Source of the DNA: an uncultured Desulfobacterales bacterium
GTDB taxonomy: Bacteria > Desulfobacterota > Desulfobacteria > Desulfobacterales > JAHEIW01
Assembly (NCBI GenBank): GCA_947259495.1
Contig: CAMYLV010000001.1
Coordinates: forward strand, 62,001 to 126,000
DNA: 64,000 nt
Reading direction: 5' to 3'
Shown: piece after piece, positions 50,690-59,166 of the stretch
How positions within the stretch are numbered: position 1 is the first letter of the stretch
Layout: the number at the start of each line of letters is the position of its first letter
Program-made: the position numbers and the translations under genes
Notes under the pieces: model-generated
Seen by the model: the letters and a program-made list of their open reading frames with translations, nothing else
Databases searched by the model: none
What the model was told of the DNA's origin: nothing

Positions 50690-50832
50690 TCATAAGCCTG
50701 TGATACGTTGTGGCACTATTCCTGATTGCCACAAACCTTTTCAGGCTTTTACAATTTAAGCCCGGATTGCATCCTATACCATGTGCGCGAGTAAATGTAG
50801 CCTCCCACTGCTGTGATCCGGGCTTTTTTTAT
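50690..50832 (+). ncRNA. Candidate terminator-ended small RNA (antisense to the moaA 3' end)
   Basis: On the plus strand, hairpin 1 pairs AAGCCTG (50694) with CAGGCTT (50742) and TTGTGGCA (50708) with TGCCACAA (50727); hairpin 2 pairs AAGCCCGGAT (50758-50767) with ATCCGGGCTT (50816-50825) and is followed by seven Ts. A promoter-like sequence lies at 50654. Together they outline a ~140-nt transcript. No protein frame fits. It ends exactly at the moaA stop (50832), so it could base-pair with moaA mRNA. Not recognised as 6S, tmRNA, SRP or a known riboswitch. The hairpins might instead only terminate moaA or the antisense unit. Confidence 0.45.
50758..50830 (+). terminator. Intrinsic terminator facing moaA
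   Basis: Perfect 10-bp arms AAGCCCGGAT and ATCCGGGCTT, 48-nt loop, then TTTTTTT on the plus strand. On the minus strand (moaA direction) no T-run follows, so it is mainly a plus-strand terminator. Confidence 0.6.
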
Positions 50833-51851
50833 TATCCCCCGATGGCGCGCATTTGCCCACAGATGTGTGCCGGCTTTTGGGGGACCAGGTTGTGGTCTGA
50901 AGGTTTGTGATTCACGGCTGTGATAAAGATTTCCGCCAATTCCTGATCCGAACCTTTCTCCCTGAGCGCTTTTTTTAAATTTTCCTGATGGTCGCTTAAC
51001 AGACAGGGTCTGAGTTGGCCGCTGGCGGTTAGCCTGAGCCGATTGCATGTATTGCAGAAGTGCTGGCTGAGTGCCGGAATAAAACCGACTTCGCCTTTTG
51101 CATCCGGGTATCGATAGCGCTGGGCCGGACCGTCGTGGGCGGCTTCCTGGACTGGCACCAGATTTCCCAGGACGCTAATCCGGTCTTTAATTTCCGGGAC
51201 CAGCAAATGAGACTCCGGATTAAAATCGGCTTGGCCGATGGGCATGTATTCGATAAAGCGGACATGAAACGGATATCGAAATGAGAGGCGCGCCATCTCA
51301 ACAAACTCCTCATCGTTGATGCCCCGCAGCGCCACAATATTCAACTTGATCGGGTAAAACCCCATCCGATAGGCTTTTTCGATTCCCCGCCATACCCTTT
51401 CAAATTCATCAAAGCCGGTGATATCGTGATATTTTGATCGATTAAGGGTGTCCAGGCTAATATTGATTCTGGATATGCCGGCCGCTTGAATTTTTTCGAG
51501 GTTATCGTTTAATAAAACCCCGTTGGTGGTCAGGGACACGTCTTTGAGGCCCTCGCTTGCCACCAGTTCGCGTAAAAATTCATAGACGCCTTTTCGGACC
51601 AGCGGTTCGCCGCCGGTAACGCGCACCTTTGAAACGCCCAGCCGGGTGGCCACCCGCACGACCCTTAAAATTTCCTCGTAGGTCAATATATCAGTGTGCG
51701 ACAGTTTGGGAATTAATTCTTGCGGCCCACAATAACGGCATTGCAAGTTGCAACGGTCGGTAATGGATATGCGCAGGTAGTTCAGATGGCGGTTGCAGTT
51801 GTCGATGAGCTTTGAATCGTTGCCAATACTCATTTTCAATTTTTGTTGCAA
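50832..51851 (-). CDS. moaA: GTP 3',8-cyclase MoaA (molybdenum cofactor synthesis)
   Basis: 339 residues from a TTG at 51851 that directly follows the gpgS stop (TGATTG); AGGAGG lies 5 bases before it. Radical-SAM enzyme: the N-terminal cluster binds CNLQCRYC; the C-terminal second cluster is in HFCNTCNRLRLT with CLL downstream; the protein ends QMRAIGG, the usual GG end required for activation. Converts GTP to a cyclic intermediate of molybdopterin. It is coupled to gpgS, an unusual neighbour. An alternative ATG is at 51833. Confidence 0.94.
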   Translation of the reverse strand: MQQKLKMSIGNDSKLIDNCNRHLNYLRISITDRCNLQCRYCGPQELIPKLSHTDILTYEEILRVVRVATRLGVSKVRVTGGEPLVRKGVYEFLRELVASEGLKDVSLTTNGVLLNDNLEKIQAAGISRINISLDTLNRSKYHDITGFDEFERVWRGIEKAYRMGFYPIKLNIVALRGINDEEFVEMARLSFRYPFHVRFIEYMPIGQADFNPESHLLVPEIKDRISVLGNLVPVQEAAHDGPAQRYRYPDAKGEVGFIPALSQHFCNTCNRLRLTASGQLRPCLLSDHQENLKKALREKGSDQELAEIFITAVNHKPSDHNLVPQKPAHICGQMRAIGG

Positions 51852-52856
51852 TCAGGCCTCCTGGAATTTTTGCAGCTGTTGCCGGTCAGTCTTAAACTTT
51901 TCGCAGTATTCGGGGATCTCAATTATCGGGGGCCGCTCGTGACCTTCAATTTTAAAGATGTCGGGCTCATAATGGTCGCGAACAAGATTGTACTGAATCA
52001 TTTCTTCGTAAAGTTCATCTTTTAAATCGATTAATCCTAAGCGAATTTTGCGATTGATAAATGTCTTGAGTATCACAAAGGCCATCCGACCCAGCGCTTT
52101 TGTGTCCTGATTGCGATGGATCCGGCGGTCCAGATCGACCTGAGCCATAACATCCAGGCCCCACTTTTCATAAATATCCATATTCATGCTGGTTTCAACA
52201 CCGTAGCCAATCGGAAACGGTATGCGTTCAAATACATCGCGAAAGCCGGCGTATTCTCCGGAGAGCGGCTGAATTAACTGGGTCAAATCCGGGAAAAATA
52301 GCGAAAACAGGGGGCGGATGACAAGTTCTGTGACCCGGCCGCCGCCGGTCGGGCGCATCCTTTTTTTGCCGATCGAAATCGGCCGGTCGTAAAATGCTTT
52401 TACGAATTTAATGCCGTCGTAAAGCAGCAATGGGCCCAGCAGACCGTAGGCGAAGCGATGATGAATATTTTTTATGTCGGCATCCAGATAGACGATGATA
52501 TCCCCTTTGGTAATATAGAGCGCCTTCCAGAGATTTTCGCCTTTGCCTTTAAATTGTTCCAGATGGGGTAAAATATCGGTGGCTTGATAAACATCAGCAC
52601 CATACTCGCGGGCAATTTCGCGGGTCTTATCGCTTGAACCTGAATCGACCACCACGATTTCATCCAGCAGCGGATAGCGGGTCATCAATTCTGATTTCAT
52701 AATAATGATTTCTTTGGCAATTGTTTTTTCTTCATTGAGCGTCGGCAGACACAGGGATATTTTAAGATTCTTTTTGGCCTTTTCTTCAACCAGCCGGTTT
52801 AGATCCTTAAAATCCGAATAATGAAATGTATTTTTTTCAAGCCATTTATTGTTCAT
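51852..52856 (-). CDS. gpgS: Glucosyl-3-phosphoglycerate synthase (GT81 family)
   Basis: 334 residues from the ATG at 52856 (frame open to 52868). Family motifs: LCLPTLNEEKTIAKEI near residue 37, EIVVVDSGSSDKT, the GKGENLWKALYITKGDI stretch, the metal-binding VYLDADIKNIH (DxD), RMRPTGGGRVTELV, and LSGEYAGFRDVFE. Transfers glucose from a nucleotide sugar to 3-phosphoglycerate, the first step to glucosylglycerate, a compatible solute. It overlaps the upstream M20-like gene by 11 bases; the phosphatase (GpgP) is not in the window. Mannosyl-transfer is a possible alternative. Confidence 0.92.
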   Translation of the reverse strand: MNNKWLEKNTFHYSDFKDLNRLVEEKAKKNLKISLCLPTLNEEKTIAKEIIIMKSELMTRYPLLDEIVVVDSGSSDKTREIAREYGADVYQATDILPHLEQFKGKGENLWKALYITKGDIIVYLDADIKNIHHRFAYGLLGPLLLYDGIKFVKAFYDRPISIGKKRMRPTGGGRVTELVIRPLFSLFFPDLTQLIQPLSGEYAGFRDVFERIPFPIGYGVETSMNMDIYEKWGLDVMAQVDLDRRIHRNQDTKALGRMAFVILKTFINRKIRLGLIDLKDELYEEMIQYNLVRDHYEPDIFKIEGHERPPIIEIPEYCEKFKTDRQQLQKFQEA

Positions 52857-54006
52857 CACACACCCCACCGTCGATTGCTTTCAACACACCGATGACCTGC
52901 GCAATCCCCTGATACATGGGTTCAATCTCCATGGTGGCATTTTCCATATAGCGGTTCTCGCCATAGGTAATTCCCAGCGTAACTGCCGGAATCTTACGGG
53001 AAAGAAAAATCGACAGCGCAGATTCTGTCGGCTTGCTGACTGGTTTTATACCCAAAGTGTTCAAGACCTCAGCAGCCTGTTTAACCAGCGGGTGGTTATG
53101 TTTGAGACGCGAAGCCTTCAAGTTACTGATGGTTTTTAAATTAATGTTAGCTTCATGTCTGTGACCGATACCTTCAACAATGTCTCGAATTTCACTGAAA
53201 AGGTTTTTGACGACCTTGTATGAGTCACTGCGTATCTCGAACCCCAGATTCGCTTCGGGGGCCAATTTGCCATGATTGGCACCACCGTTAATGCGGCCGA
53301 TAACGATTCGCGACCGGGGTCGCTGGGAAATCTTCAAATTCATTATTTCGTTGATGACTTCATTTAAAATGATAATCGCATTGGGTGTGTATTCTCTCAG
53401 CCGATTGCCTTCCTCAGAAATACTGCACCCGATTTCACCCCGGATCATCCCATCCGAGTAATAATTGAGCCGGCCGAGCTCGACACCCTCAATACAAATT
53501 GCGCCTCTGATAGGGGTGGGCCATGTTTTTAAAAGATGTCTGACACCCCGCAGATTTCCTTTGCCGATGGACTGAATGGTTCCGGCCAGCACGATATCGG
53601 ATTCAAAAACAATATCCAATTCCTTAAATATCGCCGGCAGGGACGTCATGACGCCGACACCCAACGAATTGTCCAGGATTCCGGCGCCCGTGATGGCGTT
53701 TTCTTTGATCGTGTAATTCGGTCGACGATCTTTTTCATAAAATGTATCCATGTGGGCCAGAACAAAAATCGGCGGCTTGCTGGAATCCGTTCCGCGAATA
53801 ATACCAATCGGGTTGCGATAGCCATCGGTGGTGATTTCATCCACCTGGAATTCGGCCAGGCGCTCCATGAACAATTTGCTGCGCTTTTTTTCCCTGAATG
53901 TCGGCGCAGGTGTCTGGCCGATCAATACGATATTGGTAATGATGATTTCCCGCAGCGATTTTATCTGATCGACAAGGCTTGGTAATTGTTCGAGAATGTT
54001 CTTCAT
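52846..54006 (-). CDS. M20-family peptidase-like protein with altered catalytic Glu pair
   Basis: 386 residues in the M20/M42 fold. Metal ligand motifs are AHMDTFY (His85, Asp87), GAGILDNSLG (Asp112) and CIEGVELG (Glu173); the C-terminal His ligand may lie in RLKHNHPLV or PTESALS. The bimetal catalytic pair normally reads GTVGEEGLGDLRG; here the aligned residues 142-154 read GTIQSIGKGNLRG, so both Glu are gone. The enzyme may be inactive or have another chemistry. Overlap of 11 bases with gpgS suggests a shared function, possibly a regulator or a glucosylglycerate-related deacylase-like binding protein (inference). Confidence 0.8.
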   Translation of the reverse strand: MKNILEQLPSLVDQIKSLREIIITNIVLIGQTPAPTFREKKRSKLFMERLAEFQVDEITTDGYRNPIGIIRGTDSSKPPIFVLAHMDTFYEKDRRPNYTIKENAITGAGILDNSLGVGVMTSLPAIFKELDIVFESDIVLAGTIQSIGKGNLRGVRHLLKTWPTPIRGAICIEGVELGRLNYYSDGMIRGEIGCSISEEGNRLREYTPNAIIILNEVINEIMNLKISQRPRSRIVIGRINGGANHGKLAPEANLGFEIRSDSYKVVKNLFSEIRDIVEGIGHRHEANINLKTISNLKASRLKHNHPLVKQAAEVLNTLGIKPVSKPTESALSIFLSRKIPAVTLGITYGENRYMENATMEIEPMYQGIAQVIGVLKAIDGGVCDEQ

Positions 54007-54025
54007 GCCGCACTTCCGTATTTTA

Positions 54026-54049
54026 GAACATTATAATGAAAAGCGGTGA
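54026..54049 (-). repeat. Multi-hairpin element, left-end fragment F
   Basis: GAACATTATAATGAAAAGCGG matches the left end of the 232-bp element in reverse, just upstream of the M20-like gene start (54006). Confidence 0.6.
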
Positions 54050-54226
54050 ACCGTCCATTCACTTGATCGGTGGATTTCGCAAGATACAGATATTGGATTT
54101 TCCCCCAACAGCGCTAAATTATCCTAAGTTACACCAATTTCAAAGACCAGGTCAATATCTCATAATAATTAGGCCCACTTGGCCCTGACCCAGAAGGATG
54201 ATATGTATTTATAATTGTTTGAATTT

Positions 54227-55294
54227 TTATCCGGCATTTGGTTTTTGAAATAATTGAATCATTAATTCCAGGTCACCACTGACCGTGTATTTTTGCTCCA
54301 TGAACATTTGCTGCCCGTCCGCCTTGCGCGTCATGATATCCATCCATAATTCGAAAGGTGCCTCAATGGTGATGTCGGGGTTTTCCTTGTGACCTTGTTC
54401 TGCGGACACCTTATCTTTTTCAATGCTGAAGGTGCACGAATCCGCTACTTCACCTGAAAAATTAAATTGTAAAATTGTCTTTCCCTCACCGACTGGCTTT
54501 GTATTAAGACCGTCAGGAAAGAGCGCCATAAAGCTTTCAATGGAATCCGGCCGCGGAACCATGTTTTTCTCGCGAAATTCTTTTGGTGTCACGCCTTCGG
54601 CGATACAGGTTTTCCAGAATATATTGCCGGTCAGGGCAAAGGTCTGAAAATCAATGATGGGTTGCTGGATCTGATTCAATGTTTCGGCAGAAACTTGGCG
54701 GGAATTAACCAATTCACGCCCCGCCTGAATCGTTGCTGCGAGCACCGTCTCTTTTTTATTCTCATCCCTGGATAATGTTTCTGCGGCGGGTCGATATATT
54801 TCAGCCAGCAGTCCATTATGACGGCCAAACAAAAATTGGACATAATTTGAAAGTTGATCAAAAACGGGCATCTCGATAAAACCCGCCACCGAAAGCACGA
54901 CCGCATCGGGAGGTGTGTGACGCACGGGGTGCACGCTACGGTTATCCCGTTGTTCAAAAAAAGGTTCCAAAAATGGGAGGGTGCGCTCCATAAAGGCCTT
55001 CATCTCGGCGTTGAGCGTATAATTATACAGCGGTGTGGCATAGACCGCCAAATCCGAATTGAGCCACTTGGGGAACAATTCTTTTGTCATGTCGTCCTTA
55101 TGAAGGCACTTGCCGGGGGTTTTGGTCCAGCAAGTATAGCAGCCGATACATTTCTCAATTTTTTTTTCGCGCAGGTTCACGACTTCGACTTCGGCGCCTG
55201 CTTCTTGCATGCCCGCAACTAAATGATTGAGCATAAGTTCGGTTTTGCTCTGCCCGCCGGTGCGGGGGCTGGAGTTAAGGGCCAGGATTTTCAC
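54227..55294 (-). CDS. NAD(P)H-dependent FMN oxidoreductase fused to an SCP2-like domain
   Basis: 355 residues. N-terminal flavodoxin-like FMN domain: LALNSSPRTGGQSKTELML, with IGCYTCWTKTPGKCLHKDD (Cys rich loop as in iron-sulfur flavoproteins, possibly with a 4Fe-4S-type site) and YATPLYNYTLNAEMKAFMERTLPF. The C-terminal ~110 residues resemble the SCP2 sterol-carrier fold (ILQFNFSGEVADSCTFSIEKDK, ENPDITIEAPFELWMDIMTRKADGQQMFMEQKYTVSGDL). The fusion may bind a hydrophobic substrate or cofactor for reduction. RBS AGGAGG at the start. Monocistronic. Confidence 0.82.
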   Translation of the reverse strand: MKILALNSSPRTGGQSKTELMLNHLVAGMQEAGAEVEVVNLREKKIEKCIGCYTCWTKTPGKCLHKDDMTKELFPKWLNSDLAVYATPLYNYTLNAEMKAFMERTLPFLEPFFEQRDNRSVHPVRHTPPDAVVLSVAGFIEMPVFDQLSNYVQFLFGRHNGLLAEIYRPAAETLSRDENKKETVLAATIQAGRELVNSRQVSAETLNQIQQPIIDFQTFALTGNIFWKTCIAEGVTPKEFREKNMVPRPDSIESFMALFPDGLNTKPVGEGKTILQFNFSGEVADSCTFSIEKDKVSAEQGHKENPDITIEAPFELWMDIMTRKADGQQMFMEQKYTVSGDLELMIQLFQKPNAG

Positions 55295-55325
55295 GGTGTC
55301 CTCCTTTCCGATCTGAAGTCAGCTA

Positions 55326-55356
55326 TATAGGGGTTGTCTAAAAAACGTTGCGGTAT
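55326..55356 (+). repeat. Multi-hairpin element, right-end fragment E
   Basis: TATAGGGGTTGTCTAAAAAACGTTGCGGTAT corresponds to one half of the right-end palindrome of copies A, B and D. It lies between the FMN-SCP2 gene and the CobA-HemD stop codon (55357). Confidence 0.6.
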
Positions 55357-56868
55357 TCAATAGTATCGCAGGATAGCTTCTACCAGTCCGGGTATGGTGT
55401 AGGATTCTGCGGAGATGTGGACATCAAAGCCCAGCTCCTTGGCGGTATCGGATGTAATCGGGCCGATGCTGGCGATGGTGACGCCTTGAATGAGCGCTGA
55501 AAAGTCTTCTGCCGGCAGAAGCGCTTTAAAATTCTTTACCGTGGATGAGCTGGTGAAAGTGATCATATCAACCCGCTTGTCCTTGAGCTGCTGAACCAGA
55601 TCATCCGCGTTTTCGACGGCCTTTAAGGTTTCGTAGGCCGGAATTTCGGCGACCGCGGCACCCATTTTGGTCAGCTCTTGCGGTAAAATCGGACGGGCTT
55701 CTTTGGCGCGTGGCAGCAGTATTTTCTTGCCTTTCAATTTTTCTTTCTTAAATGCTGCCACCACCGATTCCGCCCGGTAGGTCTCCGGCACAATATCGCT
55801 GGACAATCCAAATTCCAGCAAGCGGGCGGCGGTGGCCGGACCGATGGCTGCCGTTTTTAGATGGCCCAGGGCACGGACGTCTTTACCGGCGGCAAAGAGC
55901 TGCTCAAAAAAATAGCTGACGCCGTTCACACTGGTAAAGACAATCCAATCATAGGCGGATAAGTTCGTTACCGCCTGATTGAGGGGTTTGCGGTCTTTGG
56001 GCGCTTTAATTTCAATGGTCGGATACTCGAGGCATTCTGCGCCCAGATCCGAAAGCAATCTAACCAGGTCACTGGCCTGCTGCCGTGCCCGGGTTACAAC
56101 GATGCGTTTGCCCAGCAAAGGTCGCTTCTCAAACCATTTCAGCGATTGACGCAAATTAACGACATCGCCCACCACAATAATGGCCGGTGCCTTCAGGCCG
56201 GCGGCCCGGGCCTTTGCGGCAATCATGTTCAGTGTTCCGGTTACCGTCTTCTGGCGGGAAGTCGTGCCCCATCGAATTACCGCAACCGGCGTATCCGGCG
56301 GTTTGCCGTGCTCGATCAGGCGTTTGGCTATATCGGGCAAATTTTTGACGCCCATGAAAAAAACCAGGGTTCCGATGCCGGTGGCCAGAGAAGACCAGTT
56401 TATGCTGGTATCTTCTTTTTTCGGATCCTCATGGCCGGTCACAAAGGCAAGGGTGGAGGTTAATTGGCGATGGGTGAGCGGGATACCGGCATAGGCTGCG
56501 GCTGCAATCGCGGAAGTGACGCCGGGTACGATTTCAAAGGAGATACCGGCTTTTAGAAGCACTTCGGCTTCTTCACCGCCGCGGCCGAATATAAACGGGT
56601 CGCCGCCTTTGAGGCGGGTGACAACACCGCCGGATCTGGCCTTTTCCACGATCAAGCTATTGATCTCGTCCTGGGAGAGGGTGTGGTCACCGCCTTTTTT
56701 ACCCACATAGATCAGTTCGGCGGATTTGTGGGCGTATTTTAACAGGGCAGGGGCGGCCAGGTAATCATAGATAATGACATCGGCCGTTTCAATACATTCC
56801 CTGCCTTTTAGCGTGATCAAGCCCGGATCACCGGGCCCGGCGCCGACCAGATATACTTTAGCTTTCAT
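55357..56868 (-). CDS. Fused uroporphyrinogen-III C-methyltransferase / uroporphyrinogen-III synthase (CobA-HemD)
   Basis: 503 residues. Residues ~1-245 are the SAM methyltransferase: YLVGAGPGDPGLITLKG, RLKGGDPFIFGRGGEEAE, FEIVPGVTSAIAAAAYAG and LVFFMGVKNL. From ~250 follows the HemD synthase: GKRIVVTRARQQASDL, SAYDWIVFTSVNGVSYFF, AIGPATAARL, RPILPQEL and ITFTSSSTVKNF. The enzyme cyclises preuroporphyrinogen and methylates uroporphyrinogen III to precorrin-2, branching to siroheme and cobalamin. It starts within the hemC 3' end (11-base overlap), so these are coupled. The siroheme output would support dissimilatory sulfite reductase (inference). Confidence 0.94.
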   Translation of the reverse strand: MKAKVYLVGAGPGDPGLITLKGRECIETADVIIYDYLAAPALLKYAHKSAELIYVGKKGGDHTLSQDEINSLIVEKARSGGVVTRLKGGDPFIFGRGGEEAEVLLKAGISFEIVPGVTSAIAAAAYAGIPLTHRQLTSTLAFVTGHEDPKKEDTSINWSSLATGIGTLVFFMGVKNLPDIAKRLIEHGKPPDTPVAVIRWGTTSRQKTVTGTLNMIAAKARAAGLKAPAIIVVGDVVNLRQSLKWFEKRPLLGKRIVVTRARQQASDLVRLLSDLGAECLEYPTIEIKAPKDRKPLNQAVTNLSAYDWIVFTSVNGVSYFFEQLFAAGKDVRALGHLKTAAIGPATAARLLEFGLSSDIVPETYRAESVVAAFKKEKLKGKKILLPRAKEARPILPQELTKMGAAVAEIPAYETLKAVENADDLVQQLKDKRVDMITFTSSSTVKNFKALLPAEDFSALIQGVTIASIGPITSDTAKELGFDVHISAESYTIPGLVEAILRYY

Positions 56869-57805
56869 AGCCCTCGGGTGCTTTTGTTTTGAGTTTTTCT
56901 AAAATTTGATCTGCTCCCCTGGCAAGCAGCTCTTCAGCCAGATCGATGCCGATGGCTTCAGATGATTCCACCGGTCCGCTTTTTTCCCCTTTGATGACCC
57001 GGGAGCCATCAAGATCGGCAACCAATCCGGTTAATCTAAATTTGTTTTTGCTGATGTTGCCGTGACCGGCAATGGGCACATGACAGCCGCCTTCGAGCCG
57101 CTTGAGAAAGGCGCGTTCTCCGGTAACCACCGCCCGCGTGGGCGCATGTTCCATGGCTGCCACCAGAGACCCCACAGTTGAGTCGTCTTTGCGAATTTCA
57201 ACACACAGGGCGCCCTGGCCGATAGCCGGCAGCATGGTTGCAGGGTCCAAGTATTCGGTAATTTTATGTTCAAGATTCAACCGCTTCACGCCCGCCGCCG
57301 CCAGTACCAGGGCATCAAAATTTTCGGATTCGAGTTTTTTGAGCCGTGTATCCAGATTCCCGCGGATGGGCTGAATCACAATATCCGGCCGTGCGTATTG
57401 CAGCTGAGCACCCCGTCGCAGGCTGCTGGTGCCGATAACACAGCCCGCAACCTGTTCTTTAAATTCGGCACCGTTGCGGGATATGAATACATCCGCCGGG
57501 TTTTCACGTTCCGGGATGGCACCGATACACAGACCCTCTGGAATGTCAGCCGGCATATCCTTCATACTGTGCACCGCGATATCAATGCGGCGGGTCAGCA
57601 ATGCCTGTTCGATTTCTTTCACAAAAAGGCCCTTGCCGCCTACTTTGGCAAGCGGCACATCCAGAATCTTATCCCCCTGGGTTTTAATAATGATAAGCTC
57701 AATCGGGGTTGACGGGAATTTTTTTTCGAGAAAGGATTTGATCCAGTTGGCCTGCCATAGTGCCAGTTTGCTGCCGCGGGTTCCGATTCTGATGGGGTTG
57801 TTCAT
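56858..57805 (-). CDS. hemC: Porphobilinogen deaminase (hydroxymethylbilane synthase)
   Basis: 315 residues from the ATG at 57805 (TTG 57832 rejected). Tetramerises porphobilinogen. Motifs: RIGTRGSKLALWQANWI, DIAVHSMKDMPADIPEGL, GTSSLRRGAQL, RGNLDTRLKKLE, and the dipyrromethane cofactor Cys in FLKRLEGGCHVPIAGH. Overlaps cobA-hemD by 11 bases and follows the FmdB-like gene by 5 bases, forming a tight heme/siroheme operon. Confidence 0.96.
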   Translation of the reverse strand: MNNPIRIGTRGSKLALWQANWIKSFLEKKFPSTPIELIIIKTQGDKILDVPLAKVGGKGLFVKEIEQALLTRRIDIAVHSMKDMPADIPEGLCIGAIPERENPADVFISRNGAEFKEQVAGCVIGTSSLRRGAQLQYARPDIVIQPIRGNLDTRLKKLESENFDALVLAAAGVKRLNLEHKITEYLDPATMLPAIGQGALCVEIRKDDSTVGSLVAAMEHAPTRAVVTGERAFLKRLEGGCHVPIAGHGNISKNKFRLTGLVADLDGSRVIKGEKSGPVESSEAIGIDLAEELLARGADQILEKLKTKAPEGYES

Positions 57806-57810
57806 CTTGG

Positions 57811-58041
57811 TTAGTGGCTGCAGCCGGCGCAACTGGATGCTGCGCAGCCGCTGCAGGAGGATGCGCCGGCGGAACTGGATACAGTCTCCCCACGGCCGCC
57901 TTTAGAGATAAATCCGCAGGGGGACATCAATTTGGATACTTTTTTGCTTTTACAGGAAGGGCAGCCCGGCTTCTCGCTTCCGAAAACCAGGTATTCAAAT
58001 TCCTGGTCGCAGTTTTTACAGTGATATTCATAGATCGGCAT
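57811..58041 (-). CDS. FmdB-family zinc-ribbon protein
   Basis: 76 residues from the ATG at 58041 (GGGAG upstream; frame open to 58083). The start MPIYEYHCKNCDQEFEYLV is the FmdB signature, with CPSCKSKK as the second Cys pair, forming a zinc ribbon. The C-terminal tail is Cys/Ser rich (SSCSGCAASSCAGCSH), adding possible metal ligands. FmdB-type proteins are linked to regulation of amide/formate genes only by name; true role unknown. It begins the hemC-cobA operon. Confidence 0.85.
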   Translation of the reverse strand: MPIYEYHCKNCDQEFEYLVFGSEKPGCPSCKSKKVSKLMSPCGFISKGGRGETVSSSAGASSCSGCAASSCAGCSH

Positions 58042-58172
58042 AAAATTCTCCCAGTGCCTATTTAAAATAGTGTCAAGCTTCACCTGATTTGATAATCATC
58101 AACGCTTTAAAAGCAAGCTCTTGCAGTGAAATCACCCAAAAGAAATTAATAAACATAAAATCCATCAGGCTG

Positions 58173-59123
58173 TCAATCTTCGAGCTGTTCAATCACTCCG
58201 GCTGCGATCAATGGCAGCATGATTTCATGATGGCCGACGAGATTTATGCCCCTGCCACCACTGGCTGTCGGACGGTTAATCACATTGGTCAAGGGCCTAT
58301 ACTGCTGGATGAAGTCCAAATTGAAGGTGGTGAAATCATTCAATTTGTGTTCCAGGTTTCGTGCCAGGGTGACGGCTTTTAAAAATATTTCCGGTAAAAT
58401 GACGGCGGATCCCACATTCAAATAGACGCCTTTTTGCAGGCGGGCCACCATTGTCGAAAATAGGCGAAAATCACGGTGAGTGGCCACACCGCAACGGGCG
58501 GGGTCAAACTGCGGATGCATGTGTATAATATCGGTACCGATGGCTACATGTACGGTGACCGGAATGCCTAAGCGAAAACCGGCCGCCAGAATACTTTGTT
58601 CGCTAAACGGCAACTTTTTTTCCACGACGGCACGCCCGACTGCTCGCCCCAGGCCGTCTGAATCCGGCTGCGATTCAGCCAAAGCGTCTCCCAGAAAGAC
58701 AGCGGTATCTTCGGCCATGCCAAAAGAACCGTTACTTATTGCAGCGTTAACATCTTCTGAAGTATGTCCGGCCATGGCCACTTCGACATCATGGATTATG
58801 CCGGCGCCGTTTAAGGCCACACAGCTGATAATGCCGCGTTCCATAAGATCGATGACCACCGGATTCAGGCCCACTTTGATCACATGTGCGCCCATCCCCA
58901 TGATAACCGTTTTTTTGGTGCGTGCAGCCGTTGCCAATGCGTTGATGACAAATTTTAGATCGCTGGCGGCCAGAATGTCCGGCAACGCGTTTAAAAAATC
59001 CTTAAAAGAGCTGCCTTTGCAGAAGGTTTTTGCAAAGTCGGCTGTGCTGACTTTGCTGATTCGCTGCGAAAGGGAATAGGTTTTGACCTGCCTGAGATCC
59101 AGCGGCTTTATCTTTTTTGGCAT
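58173..59123 (-). CDS. Conserved hypothetical protein, deoxyhypusine-synthase-like
   Basis: About 316 residues from the ATG at 59123 with GGGTGA upstream. The NAD-binding-like motifs KKTVIMGMGAHVIKVGLNPVVIDLMERG and ALNGAGIIHDVEVAMAGHTSEDV resemble deoxyhypusine synthase; bacteria lack eIF5A, so a different substrate is likely. C-terminal NRPTASGGRGINLVGHHEI is strongly patterned. It follows gmhA by 43 bases on the same strand, hinting at a sugar or envelope role (inference). I recognise the group from deltaproteobacterial genomes but not its activity. Confidence 0.6.
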   Translation of the reverse strand: MPKKIKPLDLRQVKTYSLSQRISKVSTADFAKTFCKGSSFKDFLNALPDILAASDLKFVINALATAARTKKTVIMGMGAHVIKVGLNPVVIDLMERGIISCVALNGAGIIHDVEVAMAGHTSEDVNAAISNGSFGMAEDTAVFLGDALAESQPDSDGLGRAVGRAVVEKKLPFSEQSILAAGFRLGIPVTVHVAIGTDIIHMHPQFDPARCGVATHRDFRLFSTMVARLQKGVYLNVGSAVILPEIFLKAVTLARNLEHKLNDFTTFNLDFIQQYRPLTNVINRPTASGGRGINLVGHHEIMLPLIAAGVIEQLED

Positions 59124-59166
59124 AACGTCACCCATTTTTTGAGCGTTTCATATATTAAAACGTCTC

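Noticed and set aside
50758-50825. tRNA(Sec)-like fold because of the long GC-rich outer stem
   Set aside because: No T-loop consensus, no anticodon arm for UCA and no CCA end; the poly-T makes it a terminator.
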